A DNA stretch of 64,000 nt from Ichthyophis bannanicus (taxonomy: Eukaryota > Chordata > Amphibia > Gymnophiona > Ichthyophiidae): contig CM066043.1 of the NCBI GenBank assembly GCA_033557465.1, positions 83,854,662 through 83,918,661 on the forward strand, in the 5' to 3' direction. Below are positions 32,766 to 43,768 of this stretch, piece by piece. The position numbers and the translations under genes were made by a program. The notes beneath the pieces are model-generated. The model ran no database searches. It was given only the letters and a program-made list of their open reading frames with translations, and was not told where the DNA came from. How positions within the stretch are numbered: position 1 is the stretch's first letter; the number at the start of each line of letters is the position of its first letter.

Positions 32766-33242
32766 AATAAAATAATACGATCGCGCCCAAACATATTACC
32801 CCCTTTATAACAATTATATTACCCCGGCAGGAGAAGCAAAGTAACAGAAAATCAAGTAACATTCTTATCGGAAAGAAAAGCTAAAAGCTGAATGGGATCA
32901 AAAAAAGTAAAAGTGTTACCCTGATACTGCACAAGACATTTGCAGGGGAATTTTAAATAAAAAGACCCCCCTGCCGCAAATACCTTAGATTTTAACATGA
33001 AACTTTTCCTCCTGGCCTATGTTACCCTTGTGACATCAGGGAACATCTGTACCCTTGCCCACAAAAAGAAACATCTCTCCATTGGAAATATGATCCATTC
33101 TTTTATTAATCCATCCCTTTATTTTTAAGTGCTCCATATGCTCACTCACATACACCAACTATGCACTCACCAACAAAACATGCTCTTGTGCAATGCTTAT
33201 AGTGTGCACTTTTCAGACTGTCAGTTTCTTTCATTTTATTAT
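32766..33242. other. No gene recognised
   Basis: AT-rich flank of the LINE. No repeat edge or gene that I can identify. Confidence 0.4.
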
Positions 33243-33640
33243 TCATAGAAACAAAAAAATGATGACAGAAAAAGACCACATGGCCTATCTGGTCTGTCCT
33301 TCCATATCAACAATTGCAACAGTCCCCTTTTCCTTTAGAGATCCTCTGTGTTTGTCCCATGCTTTTTTGAATTCAGTTACTGTCCTCATCTCCACCACCT
33401 CCACTGGGAGACTATTCCACGGATCCACCACTCTTTCTGTAAAGAAATATTTCCGCATATCACTCCTAAATTTATCCCCTTTCACCCTCATTCCATGTCC
33501 CCTCGTAGCAGAACTTGCTTTCAATTGAAAGAGGCTCTCTCCCTGAACATTTATGCCATTCTTTTCAAACCACCAGAATGTCTTGGGATTGCTCCATTCA
33601 AACTGCCTGTTCACTTTTCCCTGCCGGTCAGAGGCATGCA
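33243..33640 (-). pseudogene. CR1-related LINE 3' end (subfamily B)
   Basis: The minus strand reads 'SNPKTFWWFEKNGINVQGES', 'RGHGMRVKGDKFRSDMRKYFF', 'VVDPWNSLPVEVVEMRTVTEF' and 'KKAWDKHRGSLKEKGTVA', the last part of a CR1-type reverse transcriptase protein. It ends with a 3' UTR reading ATAGGCCATGTGGTC and TTTTTCTGTCATCAT. The same ending occurs on the plus strand at about 46550-46594. Only the last 130 codons remain. Confidence 0.8.
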
Positions 33641-33945
33641 CATAGATATAAACATAGAAATGAACATACACATATACACAGAGAGAGGATTGGAAAGAAT
33701 TCCATGAGCCATGCTCTGCATGCTTTCTCTTCTTGTTCATTTAAGTATTTGGGGTACAGTTTGATATATTGGCTGTGTAATTTATTACTTGTTTTACGAT
33801 GTTCTTTTGTACCGTGTATTCTATATCTTGTTATTTTCTTTATTTTATTGACCATGTATTGCAGATTGATGAAATTCTGTGTTGTGAACCATTTGATGTT
33901 TGATAGCTATAATCAGTATATAAAATAAATAAAATGGTTTCTTAT
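33641..33945 (+). repeat. Dispersed repeat ending in an AATAAATAAA tail
   Basis: The left part (GGAAAGAATTCCATGAGCCATG at about 33692-33713) resembles 23820-23850. The right part ends GTTGTGAACCATTTGATG, a spacer, CAGTATATAAAATAAATAAA at about 33917-33936, a worn form of the L2-type 3' end. No coding content recognised. Confidence 0.5.
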
Positions 33946-34193
33946 GACCGCACCTTCAGCTCAGCAGAGGGATATGCGCATGAACTATAAGGTGTTCTAC
34001 AGAATTTCAGAGTTATATAAATGGGCACATGTCTGAAAAAATCACTTAGCATTAAAAAAAAGATATTAAGCATGCTGGGGAGATTTGCAGCTCTGCTCTA
34101 CAGACATCTAACTTTTTCTACACTCCTGAAGTCAGCAGAAAAGAGTACTTAGTGATTACAGGTAAAGAAACCTGTTGTAAAATTACAGATTTA

Positions 34194-34511
34194 GGACCCC
34201 TTTTACTAAACCTCGCCAACCCGTTAATGCATCGTCATATCAGCTACCGTTCACCAAAATTAACGTTAACTAGCAATCACTCTATAGTGCAGAGTGGACA
34301 GGATAAGGGTGGAGTGTGGGTGTGGAGAGCACAGTAGCGTGCAATCACAGTGAGGGTGGAAAACAGCTCAAGTTCATCTAACGGCTCCTTGATGGAGTTG
34401 TCAGGTGAACCCATGCTGTTACTCCATGCATTAGCTGCTGGGAACATTCAGATCACTGCTCAACAGCTAATGTTGAGACTTTGCCCTTACCATGCATTTG
34501 TTTTACATGTT
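34194..34511 (+). repeat. TTTTACTAAA-type dispersed repeat fragment
   Basis: Starts GACCCCTTTTACTAAACC at 34194 and has the TTAA/CGTTAAC wording typical of this family. The same kind of start is seen at 13614 and about 52225, and related bodies at 42955, 43775 and 53435. Non-coding; probably a non-autonomous DNA transposon. Confidence 0.5.
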
Positions 34512-34619
34512 ACTTATTTATTTAAAAGGGTTTTTTTTATACTGCTTTATCCTACGGTCAAAGCGGTTTACATTGGAACAAAACATTTTACATTAAACAG
34601 GGAATACAACTTGGAAGCA

Positions 34620-34785
34620 GTGATAAATGTGTTTGGAGAATAACTATGTAATCTTTTCTGTCCTGTCCTATATATCATTGGCGTTCTTTTCCTTTTCCTT
34701 ATTTTTAATTTCGATTTTTGTAAACCGCTCTGATGCCTTGCTGCCTAGGGCAGTATATCAAATGACAACAAAGATAAAGATGTAC
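34620..34785 (+). mobile_element. Nested L2-like 3' end fragment
   Basis: GTAAACCGCTCTGATGCC at 34719-34736, followed by GGGCAGTATATCAAATGAC, is the terminal module in plus orientation, inside the 3' UTR of a minus-strand LINE. Its tail is ACAACAAAGATAAAGATG rather than AATA repeats. Non-coding. Confidence 0.5.
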
Positions 34786-34893
34786 ATTTGAAAAGGTATG
34801 GAGCTGTTGGAGGTTAGGGGAGAGTGAGGGGTGGGGTTGGGAGGGGGAGAGGTAGGCTAGGTTTGGGAGTAGCGTTCTCTGAAGATGTGGGTT

Positions 34894-37285
34894 TTAAGGG
34901 CTAAAGGATAAGTCTGTTGTGGTCCTTAGCTTTTCAGGAATGGAGTTCCAGAGTTGTGGTGCGTAGAGGGAAAAGGCTCTCTTAGAAGTGGTAGCATTGG
35001 CTTTTCTGAATATCTTTGGCATTTGCAGCATTTTCCTTGAGGTTGATAGACGCAATCTGTTGTCAGGTATAATCTGGAGCAGAGTTTGTAGGTATGGTGA
35101 TGAAGAGTTGTAGAGGGCTTTGAATTTTAAACACTCTATAATGGGAAACCAGTGCAGTTGTTTGAGGCAAGGTGCGATGTGGTCTTTTCTTCTTGCATTG
35201 AGGAGGGTTCGTGCTGCCATGTTGAGTGCAAGCTGGAGAAAGTGGATGGTTGAGTTTGGAATGCCTTGAAAGATGATGTTGCAATAGTCGAAGTGAGGGA
35301 AAATGGTTGCTTGGAGGACTGAGAGAAAGTCATGGTCAGGAAGAAGAAGTTTAAGATTCTTGATTGTTTTGAGCTTGTAATATACAGTATGCTCCGAGTT
35401 ATGTTTCGTATATGCGCTTTAAAGGTGAGGTGCTGGTCCAGTGTAAATCCAAGGTATCTTATATTTTGTTTCACTTGGATATGTGTACCCTCAATAGGTA
35501 TGAAGATGGTTCTCTGGTGATATACATGGCATCAGTCTTCTTTAGATTTATGGTCAGGTTGTATCAGTTGAGCCATTTGCAGATTGTGGAGAAATAGGTT
35601 GTTATGGGTTTGGTGTTGGTTTTTGATGTACTGATCGGTGTGTAAATCATTATGCTATCTGCATAGATATGATAGAGAATGTTGCAGGATTTGATTATGG
35701 TACATATTGGTTGCAGGAAGAGGTTGAATAACATTGCTGAGAGGGTTGAGTCTTGTGGGACTCCTTGGGTTTGATTGTAGGGGGATGACATTGACTGGTT
35801 TATCCTGACTTGCAATTTGCGATCTATCAAATAGGACTTGAACCATGAGAGGGGGGTATCTGATAATCCAATGGCTTGGAGGCATTGAATTATGAGGTCA
35901 TGTGGGATGGAGTCGAATGCTGCTTTTATATCCAGGAAAATGAGAATGAAGCCAGATTTAGGCTTGTCAGTGCCCTTAATTAGGTTGTCAAGTAGGCCAG
36001 TCATGAGAGTTTCCACTCCATGGTATGGCTTGAAGCCATATTGCTGGTCATCCAGTTGGTGACTTGTGTCAATGTAGTCCTGGAGTTGCCTGTTCTCCAA
36101 GACCTTGGTCATGAATGGGTATGGGTCTGTATGATGATGGCTGGTTGACGTCATTGGATGTTCCTTGCCTGGTAGGGCAGATAGAGGCTGATTTGAGTTC
36201 TGGTGGGACATATCCTTGTGTAAGTGATGGTTGTATTATTCTTAGCATTGTTAGAATGAGCTCCTGTTTGGTTGCCTTGATCCAGCTGACTGGACATGGA
36301 TCCAGTGGGGAGGTGGTTGTGTTGATACTTGTGATAATATTGTCTAGATATTCCGATGTGATTTTTGGGAATGATGTCCACGTGCCTTGATGTTTGGTTT
36401 CAGTTGCTATGATTGCATGTTGGCTTGTACTTTTGGGGCAGGCTTGTATGTTAGCTTGTTAGGGTTTTGAAGTAGTCAGCCATTGCTTGAGGTGAGGGAT
36501 TGTTTTTTTTTTCTGCTTGGTGTGCAGGATCTTTGCTTAGAGCTTTAACTATATCAAAGAGTTCTTGGGGGCAGTTTAAGGAGCTTTGGCATAGTTTGGT
36601 GTGGTAGTCCTTTTTTGCTTGAGTGCCGGAAGCTTGGTATGATTGTAACTTGTGTTTGTATGTGTTGAAGGTGTCTTCTGATTTAGTGCTCCTCCATTTT
36701 CTTTCAGTGATCCAAAGGTTTTTTTTCAGGTCCTTTTATAGTGGTGTGTACCAAGCTGTTGTTTTTTGCCTGGTGCATTGGTTGTTAGTAGTTGACTTCA
36801 TTGCAGTTTCAGCTGTGGTTTTGTTCTTGTTTTGGATTAATGAGTCCAAGTCATCAGGGCTGTTTTGCAGATTTGGGAATACGCTTACTAGAAATGTTTC
36901 TTTATCCCAGCTTTGGAACCTATGTGTGCTCTGTTCTGTGGTGTGTTTTTGTTTGATTCTGAAGGGATTTTTAAAGATATCATTTTATGATCTGACCAAA
37001 GCACATCGGTGATGGTAGGTGCTGGTATCTTGTGTTGCTGGATTATGTTGAGAGGTAGAAAAATCATATTAAGGGTGTTGCCTTTGCAGTGGGGGGGGGT
37101 TGGTGTTGAATGTAGTCCATAGATTCCATTGCTTCCAGGAAGGTGGTGGCCTTGCTTAGTGGGGTTGAGGCAAAATTGAGGTCTCCTAGTATCATGAGGT
37201 ATTTATTGTTTGAATTGTTTTTATAGATGGTTAAGTGCAAAACCTTAGTGAGGTTTAATAAAAGGAGCTCTTGGTCCAGTATCAT
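34894..37285 (-). pseudogene. L2-type endonuclease/reverse transcriptase pseudogene
   Basis: The minus strand shows 'YLMILGDLNFAS' (endonuclease; Leu where Phe is usual), 'TDVLWSDHKMISL' in a nearby frame, 'QYGFKPYHGVETL', 'FILIFLDIKAAFDSIPHDLI', 'TQGVPQDSTLSAMLFNLF' (Asp in place of the conserved Gly), and the catalytic box as 'YADS' at 35654-35665. 'TIRYLG'-like wording 'NIRYLGFTLDQHL' and the C-terminal 'LKQLHWFPI' and 'APQLWNSIPEKL' follow in shifted frames. The altered catalytic box, several stops and shifts show that it is inactive. It is more decayed than the other long L2-type copies. Confidence 0.82.
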
Positions 37286-37290
37286 GCCAA

Positions 37291-38550
37291 AATGCTATTG
37301 AAATGCTTTTAGTTTTCTGTAAATGCAGACTAAGGGAGTTATTTTAGAAGTGTTATTCATGCTTTGGACGTCTGAAAACAGGCATGCAGATGTCCAAATC
37401 ACAAGGATGTCCCCAGACTGATTTTATAAACCAGGTACATGGATGTCCCCGGTGTGAGGTAGATCAAATAGAGCGTGGGAGTACTGGAGGAGTGATCTGG
37501 GCAGGGCAATGAATATGCACGTTGTGGTGTGATTTAAAAATGGTGCATGTCTAACGTTGGATGTGGAGGTGTCCATGCCTATACCTGCTCCTGAACACAA
37601 ACGTAGTACAAAAAGGTGCTTGTTTTATGCCTATAGAGCTTCCAGGGGATACAGCAATATGTGCTGTCACCGCCAGTTATCATCTGGCCAACAAAACTGA
37701 CTTGTAAATACACATGCAAACATCTTAGCGGGCCGCCGCTGCTGCATGTCTGAATGCCTGAAATGGGTGGCTGGGACGTGCATGTTGCTGACCATGGATG
37801 TCCCCCTTCTAAAATATACCAGCCAGGATGTCCAAGAACCCATTTCTGCAATCATACAATTTGGGGACGTCTACATTTCTAAAATGGCCTTGCTAGCTGC
37901 ATAGGCACACCGCTAGATGCAGTTGCTGAGACATCCATCTTTCATGGCATGAACGGAGCAATTTCAGATGGCACTTCTATGCGACTCCATACACTGCTGC
38001 CACTGCTCCAGAGTTTTATACATTGGACAGCCCAGATTCTACCTAGACGTCCCGTCAGAAATGCCACTTCACATCTCTTGGGCCGTGATAGATCATGGAG
38101 TAGTATTCTAGCACTATGTGAGTGCACAAATGATTGGAATTTAAATTATTTAATCTGGACTTATACTATAAAATGAATTTAACATATCATCCCCTTGCAT
38201 TTTCTGTAGTGGCTAACACAGGGGATTAAAAGGAGGAATTTTCAAATACTGACATATTCTATGAATGTTTTATTCACAATGAAAGCAAATTGCTGTAATA
38301 CTATTGCCTAATTTCTTCTGTTTATTTATGATTATGATTCAGTAGTCTGCACAGCATTTGAAGTAATGGCTTTTGCAAACGAAAAGCCCAGGCCAGTGGG
38401 GCAGCCCTGTAACTATGACCATGGTACTGTACCCTACAGTATGGGATAATCTGGGTTCAGATCCCCCCTATTGGAGCTAGTTGGGTATGGGTATAGCATG
38501 GTGCTGAGGGTGCACCTTGGAGGAGGCACCTCTCCAACCCCTGAACCAAA
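37291..38550. other. Non-coding repeat-like DNA
   Basis: From about 37360 to 37950 phrases such as GGACGTCTGAAAACAGGCATG, GATGTCC and GGACATCC recur many times. Similar wording occurs at 14815-14930 (GGACATCCAAG, AACGTCTGAAAA, GGACGTGTCC). This suggests an old dispersed non-coding repeat. Edges not determined. No gene. Confidence 0.35.
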
Positions 38551-39025
38551 AGGTTGGGGCTCTTTGACTTGGAGAAGAAAAGGCTGAGGAAGATATGATA
38601 GAGGTCTATAAATGAATGAATGGAGTGGAACGGGTAAACATAGATCAATTGTTTATGCCATCAAAAAGTAGAAAGACTAGAGGACATGCAATGAAGCTAC
38701 ATTGTAACCCATTTAAGACTAATAAGAGAAAAAATGTTTTACTCAACGCATAATCAAACTCTAGAATGTGTTACCGGAGGACGATGTAAAAGCTGTTAGT
38801 ATAGCTGGGTTTAAAAAAGGTTTGGACAACTTTCTGGAGGAAAGGTCCATAAACCATTATTAAAAAGACCTGAGAAATCCACTACTTACCCTGGGACAAG
38901 CATTGGGGAACCTTTGTGTCTTTTTAGGAACCTGCCAAGTACTTGTGAACTGGATTGGTCACTCTTCGAAACAAGATATTGGGCTTGATGGACTCAGTAT
39001 GGCATTTCTTATGTACTTTTTTCTC
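38551..39025 (+). mobile_element. CR1-type LINE 3' end fragment
   Basis: Begins GGTTGGGGCTCTTTGACTTGG and runs through ATATGATAGAGGTCTATAA to GGGCTTGATGGACTC at about 38980-38996. It aligns by eye with 21797-22225 of the longer CR1 copy. Only the last coding part and the 3' UTR remain, with stops. Confidence 0.8.
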
Positions 39026-39180
39026 AAAACCATATTGGTATGCTTTCTGTAGATGGAACTTCAAAGGAGGACAGTGAAAAGGAGGAAAGAGAAAAAAAAA
39101 TAGAGAGAAGGGTGCAGTCTTCTAGGGAACTTGGCTAAGGATCAGAATTTTTTCTTTCAAAAGCCAAAGAAAATTGTTGG

Positions 39181-39347
39181 TCATGCGCTTACCTTTAAAC
39201 ATTTGCACTATGGGCCTGTTTGCTTTCGTCCTCTCTGACGGCTGATGCCGACTTCCTTGTTTGTGAACAGGAAGTCAGCATCAGGCATCGGAGGGGACGG
39301 AAGCAAACAGCACCATGGTGCCAAAGTTTAAAGATAAGCGCTATGGC
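39181..39347. mobile_element. Long hairpin repeat, arms about 76 bp
   Basis: The left arm (from about 39183: ATGCGCTTACCTTTAAAC, then TGTTTGCTTTCGTCC, ending GCCGACTTCCT) pairs with the right arm (AGGAAGTCAGCATC, GGACGGAAGCAAACAG, GTTTAAAGATAAGCGCTAT). The loop is only about 14 bp. I judge pairing at about 85%. It looks like a small fold-back DNA transposon. Confidence 0.7.
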
Positions 39348-39863
39348 GCTATTTGTGGCCATTGCCGCTGCTGCACGTCTCAGAGAGAGATGGCAATAAT
39401 GCAATGGGCTCTGCAGGGGTGGGGGTACAAGAAATGAGGTTCACCTAGGGTGCCTCATCTCTTTCCACCGGCCCTGCCTCTCTGGTGTACATTTAAAGCA
39501 GCGGTGGCCAGCTGCTTTAACAGTGCTGGCTGCCAACACTGAGTATGAACCCTCCAAGGTCATGCATTTGGGTTGCAACAACCCAAGGGAGAAGTAGAAT
39601 ATATGAAAGAAGTGAGAAATCTGGGGCTGATGATAAAAGATAAAAATAGTGAAGGCAAAAGCTGGAAGGATGTTTGGGTGCATATGGAAAAAAATGGCCA
39701 GCAGGAGACAGGAGAAGTGATAGTTCTTCTGTGTAAGTCTCGGGGAAATCTCATTTGGAGTAGTGTTTGTGCAATTCTGGAGACTGCACCTTCCAAGCTA
39801 TATAAGCCGGATGGGGTTGGTTCAGATGCCAGCTACTAAATTGGTGAAGTTCTTTGTCATATA

Positions 39864-40545
39864 GGGGTCATTCCGTCCTGTGAATAGCAGGAATGGACAT
39901 CCCATTGGGACGTCCATCCCCACTATTCACTCCCCTGCTGGCCCGGGCAAAAGCCTCCCTGTACGAACAGTGCGTTTGTATGGGGAAGCCTAGACAGGGG
40001 CGGAAGAGGGCATTCTGGAGGTGAAGCGATGGTGGGGCATGGGCAGGCTGCGACCCCGGACATACAGGGCTGATTCAGATGTTGGCCTTGTACGTCCGGG
40101 GCCTTGGAACTAGACGGGGGACTTATTCCACCTCAGAGGTGGAATAAGTCCCCCTGGATGCGATGTGTCTTCAACGGCCAGCGTGGACAAGTGAGGCAAG
40201 GGTGGAGGAAGTTCCCCGCAGTTGGACCCTGGCCATTGGAGGCTGGATCGAGGGTCCGGCTGTGGAGAAAGGAATTTATCTGCGGTGGCCAGCATTCGCT
40301 GCTCCTGAATGGAGCCATGGTTCTGCGGCTCCATTCAGGAGCCTGACTCTGCTACATGGGTAGTCGCCGGGACACACAGCAATGCAGAATCGGGTCCCGG
40401 CCGGCATGTCCAGGCACTAGACCCGATTCTGATACTGCGGTGGCTGTGGCATCAGAATTGGTTCTAACTTTGGACGGCCCAATTCTGCCCAGACGTATAG
40501 GGGATGGACAACCTGATTGGAATAGGCCTCATAGCATTTAATCTA
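39864..40545. repeat. GC-rich multi-hairpin repeat, copy C
   Basis: Starts GGGGTCATTCCG at 39866, then a palindromic block GGACATCCCATTGGGACGTCC at 39894-39914 (20-base core). It continues with a GTACGTCC/GGACATAC hairpin around 40056-40100 and the palindrome ACTTATTCCACCTCAGAGG, whose inverse follows directly (centre about 40134). Next is a long hairpin GCTCCTGAATGGAGCC (about 40299-40314) with GGCTCCATTCAGGAGC (about 40327-40342). The longest and most complete copy. Confidence 0.7.
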
Positions 40546-40549
40546 CCCC

Positions 40550-40770
40550 CCTCCTGAGTCTGATCCTTCATTTCCACCCTCTTCCTCTTCCATTCCTCTC
40601 TTCTCTCCCTCTTCCTTTGTTGTATGATTGTTTCCTTTCATTTTTTTTCCTGTTTTTTAACTGGCGTTTTTTTCACCCCGCTTTCTTTTTTATTGTTTTA
40701 AATGTTTGAACACCACTCTGATGCTTTGCAACGAGCGGTAAATCAAGAACTAATAAACACAAACATCTAA
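40550..40770 (+). mobile_element. L2-like 3' end fragment
   Basis: A C/T-rich stretch is followed by TTTGAACACCACTCTGATGC at 40706-40725, a loop, and GAGCGGTAAATCAAGAACTAATAAAC at about 40734-40759. This is a worn terminal hairpin of the L2-type family. Non-coding. Confidence 0.5.
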
Positions 40771-41105
40771 GTATGTATACGTTTGAAGAACGGTGGGATA
40801 GGGAAGATGTAATAGAGATTTTTAAATACCTCCAAGGTATAAATGCACAGGAGGCCTCTTGCAATGCACAGGAGGCCTCTTGCAATGGAAAGAAAGCTCT
40901 GGAATAAGGGGGCATAGACGAAGGCGAAAATAGGTAGGCTTGGGAATAAACTAAAGAAATAGTTTTTTATGGGAAGGGTAGTGGATATATGGAACAGCCT
41001 TTCAATGCAGGAGGTGGAGACAGGAATTGTATTTGAATTCAAGAAAGCATGAGAGAAGCAAAGAGGATCTCTGAAGGAGAGGAAGGGAACTGTAGAGTAG
41101 GGATG

Positions 41106-42083
41106 TGCAGGCAAAAACATTTAGTTTCCTATGTCATTTGTAGGTTTTCTTTGTTTTGCTCCATTTTGGTTTTATAAATTTTCATTTTGGTTGTTTGGGG
41201 TTTTTATAAATTTTCATTTCAAGGCAGTCAGTACATCTTTGTTAATTAAGAGGTGGCTATGGCTGCTGCCCAACCCCCCCCCCCCCCCAAAAAAAAAATA
41301 AAAATTGAAAGATTATTAAAGGTTTTGAGGCAAATAAAAAAAATTAAAATGTTGTTTTTCTGGTTTTGTTAATAATTGCTATGGCTTGGCTACTGCTAAC
41401 CTTTGGGTTAAAAGGCAATTGTCTTCCCAGATGAGCTTGTATGAGTCTCTCTCTTATAAAAATGTGATTATATACACACAGAATACATGCTAAGATTTGC
41501 ACCTCCCATGGAGCAGGTGTTGGTCTGTTAAACAGCATTTGAGCAATATTAAGGATGTTTCTAGGAGCCTATTTTTTTTATAAAGGAAAATGCAAAACAG
41601 GCATAAAATAGGTGCATTTTATGAATTCTTTTTAGACGCCCTGTTATTAAATTGCCCACTGCACAGGAAAAGGAAGGTTGAGAAATATTAGGAAAATAGC
41701 CAAGGCTTAGAGATATTTGAGGCTGTAGGATACTAGAATGTTGTTAGGAGGGGGATACCTTAAAGTTGATGGAGATAAGTGATGTGGGAACATTTTTAAG
41801 AGTGTGATGCTAATTGACTTAATGAGTGTTATCTCATAGGTTGACATGTTCAATTGATTTTGCATGCACTTTAGAACATTTTTATTAAATGCATGAAATG
41901 AACTGGAAAGTCCAAAAATTGACATAAAAGCACTAATAAACTGAATTTTTTGTTCATATTCCATTGCAAAGGTGCACTAATAAATATCCATCCTTAGAAA
42001 AGAAAATTGGAGAGCTGGCTTAAAAAACCTAAACAGTTTATGCCTGCTGCACATGAGCCCTGAACGTCCATCCTTCTCTTTTG
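41106..42083. other. No gene recognised
   Basis: AT-rich; a C-run followed by A-run at about 41274-41300. No family resemblance found. Confidence 0.4.
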
Positions 42084-42190
42084 TCTTCCTACTATTACTA
42101 CTAATCATTTATAGCCCTACAAGGTATACGCAGCGCTGTACCTATAGATGTAAACACAGTCCCTGCTCATCAGAGCTTACAATCTAATCT
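42084..42190 (+). repeat. Dispersed repeat 'TACTACTA...GCGCTACAAGG', copy 1
   Basis: Contains ATCATTTATAGCCCTACAAGG, GCAGCGCTGTACC and AGAGCTTACAATCTAATC. Related copies are at 47181-47250 and 57172-57290. Non-coding; it resembles a dispersed repeat common in vertebrate genomes, but I cannot name it with certainty. Confidence 0.65.
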
Positions 42191-42394
42191 AGATGAAAAA
42201 AAAAAATCACAAAACTGGGGACTAGAATACGGCAAGATACACTTAAGTAGTGGACAAGAGAATGAGGAGCACCAGGATCCAAAAGCAGAAGTACATTTCA
42301 TTAATTTTTCTAACGTGCTGAGTATAGGTTTGCCTGCAGAAAAGTCTTGACCCAAACTAGAATTAAAAAAAAAAAAAAAATATTGATAAACCCA

Positions 42395-42416
42395 GAAAAG
42401 GGGGGGGGGGGGGGAA
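42395..42416. repeat. Poly-G run
   Basis: An almost pure G tract, preceded by poly-A at about 42365-42380. Similar G or C runs occur at 41274-41288, 43469-43482, 46611-46626 and 53873-53882. Long G runs could form quadruplexes and are also prone to assembly error. Confidence 0.8.
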
Positions 42417-42954
42417 AGAAGAACAAAATTATTATTTAAAAAATAAATACTGACCCAAACCAGAATTTAATTCTTGTATAACTTCATTCCGCTGCTAATC
42501 ATGGTTTCGTTTTGCGTTATTTTTGTAGGTTTCTGTTGCCAGCTGGAGGATACTTTAAGACTTCCTACGCAGTAAGTAGCATTTGCCCTCTACTGGCAAT
42601 GATGCTGAACTGGAGATCTCATCTCAGTATTACAGAATGATTTCTATGTTCTAAAAGCTTCTCAGGAAATAAATAATAAAGCATTGCTCATTATACATGG
42701 GTGTAAATGTTTTAGAAGTTGTTTAATTGCAGATATCAATTGTCAGAGTTCACAAATGTAGGTATGTCGTCTTTGAGTTACTGTTTTTTGTACTGTTCTG
42801 CCACAAGTGCTGGTGCCCAGATTAATCCATGCTGCTTAAGACATCATTTGTCCCTCCGTTGCCAATGCAGCTGCTTTCATAGCTGCAGGGAGACTGCAGA
42901 ACTCCTTCAGTAATTTTTCAACTGTCCAAAAATTGAATTTTCCACTTCACACTT
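42417..42954. other. No gene recognised
   Basis: No supported gene or repeat edge. Confidence 0.4.
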
Positions 42955-43174
42955 AGGGGCCCTTATACGATAACACCATAAAATTTTGCTGTCACCGAAT
43001 CATAATTGTCCATATTACCACATGGTAACTGTAAAGTGTCTGTGTTAACTGTTGGGTCATTTCTAGCATCTACCCATGCAATTAGCGCAGAGGCAATACA
43101 TTTATTGCATGTAGAGTGCATGGCGATTAATGCAAATCATTTAATACCATATTATCTGTTCTGTTAACAGTTAA
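42955..43174 (+). repeat. TTAAC-rich dispersed repeat, left part, split by repeat copy D
   Basis: Begins GGGGCCCTTATACGATAAC and has TTAACTGTTGGG and GTTAATAC wording. The right part seems to resume near 43765 (GTAAATTGCCATGCATTAAC). The GC-rich copy D lies between, so it probably inserted into this element. Confidence 0.45.
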
Positions 43175-43768
43175 TACTTGGAGCCCGATCTCAGATGGGG
43201 CACATTCGGGCTGTCTGGACAACCCCAAACAGGACGGGCCTGCCAGCACTTGGTTCTGCACCGTGGGAGCAAGATGTTCCCGCATGTGCAGGATCAGCCA
43301 CTGAAAGATGGCCCAGCATGCCCTTACATTGCCATGGGGATGTCCTCCCTGTGGCACATCCAGCCCGCTGCTAAGGAGACCCCAGTATCCCTGCCGCCCA
43401 GCCCTGGGGGAGCAGCGAGGGTCTGGATCGGGTGGCGGGAATTCACCTGGCTTGTTGCTGTTGCTACTGGGGGGGGGGGGGGCTGGCTAGTGGATCCAGA
43501 GGGGTGGCCAGAACTTATTCCATCTCTGAGGTGGAATAAGCTGGCCGTCCCTCCGGTGCTTCTTGGACGTACAGGGCTGTGACCTGAATCAGCCCTGTAC
43601 ATCTGGGGGCCGGCTCCTCCCACTCTGTGCCCCCATGCTGCCTCATCCCCCACAGCACACGCAGCAGCTCTGTGCATGCAGGGGGGGTCAGGAGGTGGCA
43701 TATGGTACAGACGACTAGCGGAGCTGGACGTTCCACTATCCGCCTTGCAGAATTGGGCCCATAGTAAA
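43175..43768. repeat. GC-rich multi-hairpin repeat, copy D
   Basis: The left end reads GGAGCCCGATCTCAGATGGG. It has the palindrome CTTATTCCATCTCTGAGGTGG(AATAAG) at about 43515-43541 and the hairpin GTACAGGGCTG (43569-43579) with CAGCCCTGTAC (43590-43600), loop TGACCTGAAT. The overlapping open frames of up to 151 codons on both strands are by-products of GC richness. Confidence 0.7.

Larger units (their letters stand above)
34512..37290 (-). mobile_element. Decayed L2-type LINE
   Basis: On the minus strand the order is endonuclease remnant (37285-37064), reverse transcriptase (36211-35564), C-terminal part (35474-34894), 3' UTR, terminal hairpin (AAAGCGG with its partner near 34540-34565) and a tail CTTATTTATTTAAAA at 34512-34526 read in reverse. 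It is 5'-truncated inside the endonuclease. Another LINE 3' end is nested in its 3' UTR at about 34620-34785. Confidence 0.8.
39547..41105 (+). pseudogene. CR1-related LINE (subfamily B), split by later insertions
   Basis: Left part 39547-39845 reads 'KVMHLGCNNPRE' then 'LMIKDKNSEGKSWKDVW' and 'GNLIWSSVCAILETA'. Right part 40780-41105 reads 'RWDREDVIEIFKYLQGINAQEA', then 'RKGSGYMEQPFN'-type wording in a shifted frame, and 'FEFKKA'. The two parts are consecutive pieces of the same protein family as 33243-33640. Between them lie GC-rich repeat copy C and an L2-like 3' end. A 21-bp direct duplication (AATGCACAGGAGGCCTCTTGC, twice) lies at about 40843-40884. Inactive. Confidence 0.65.
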
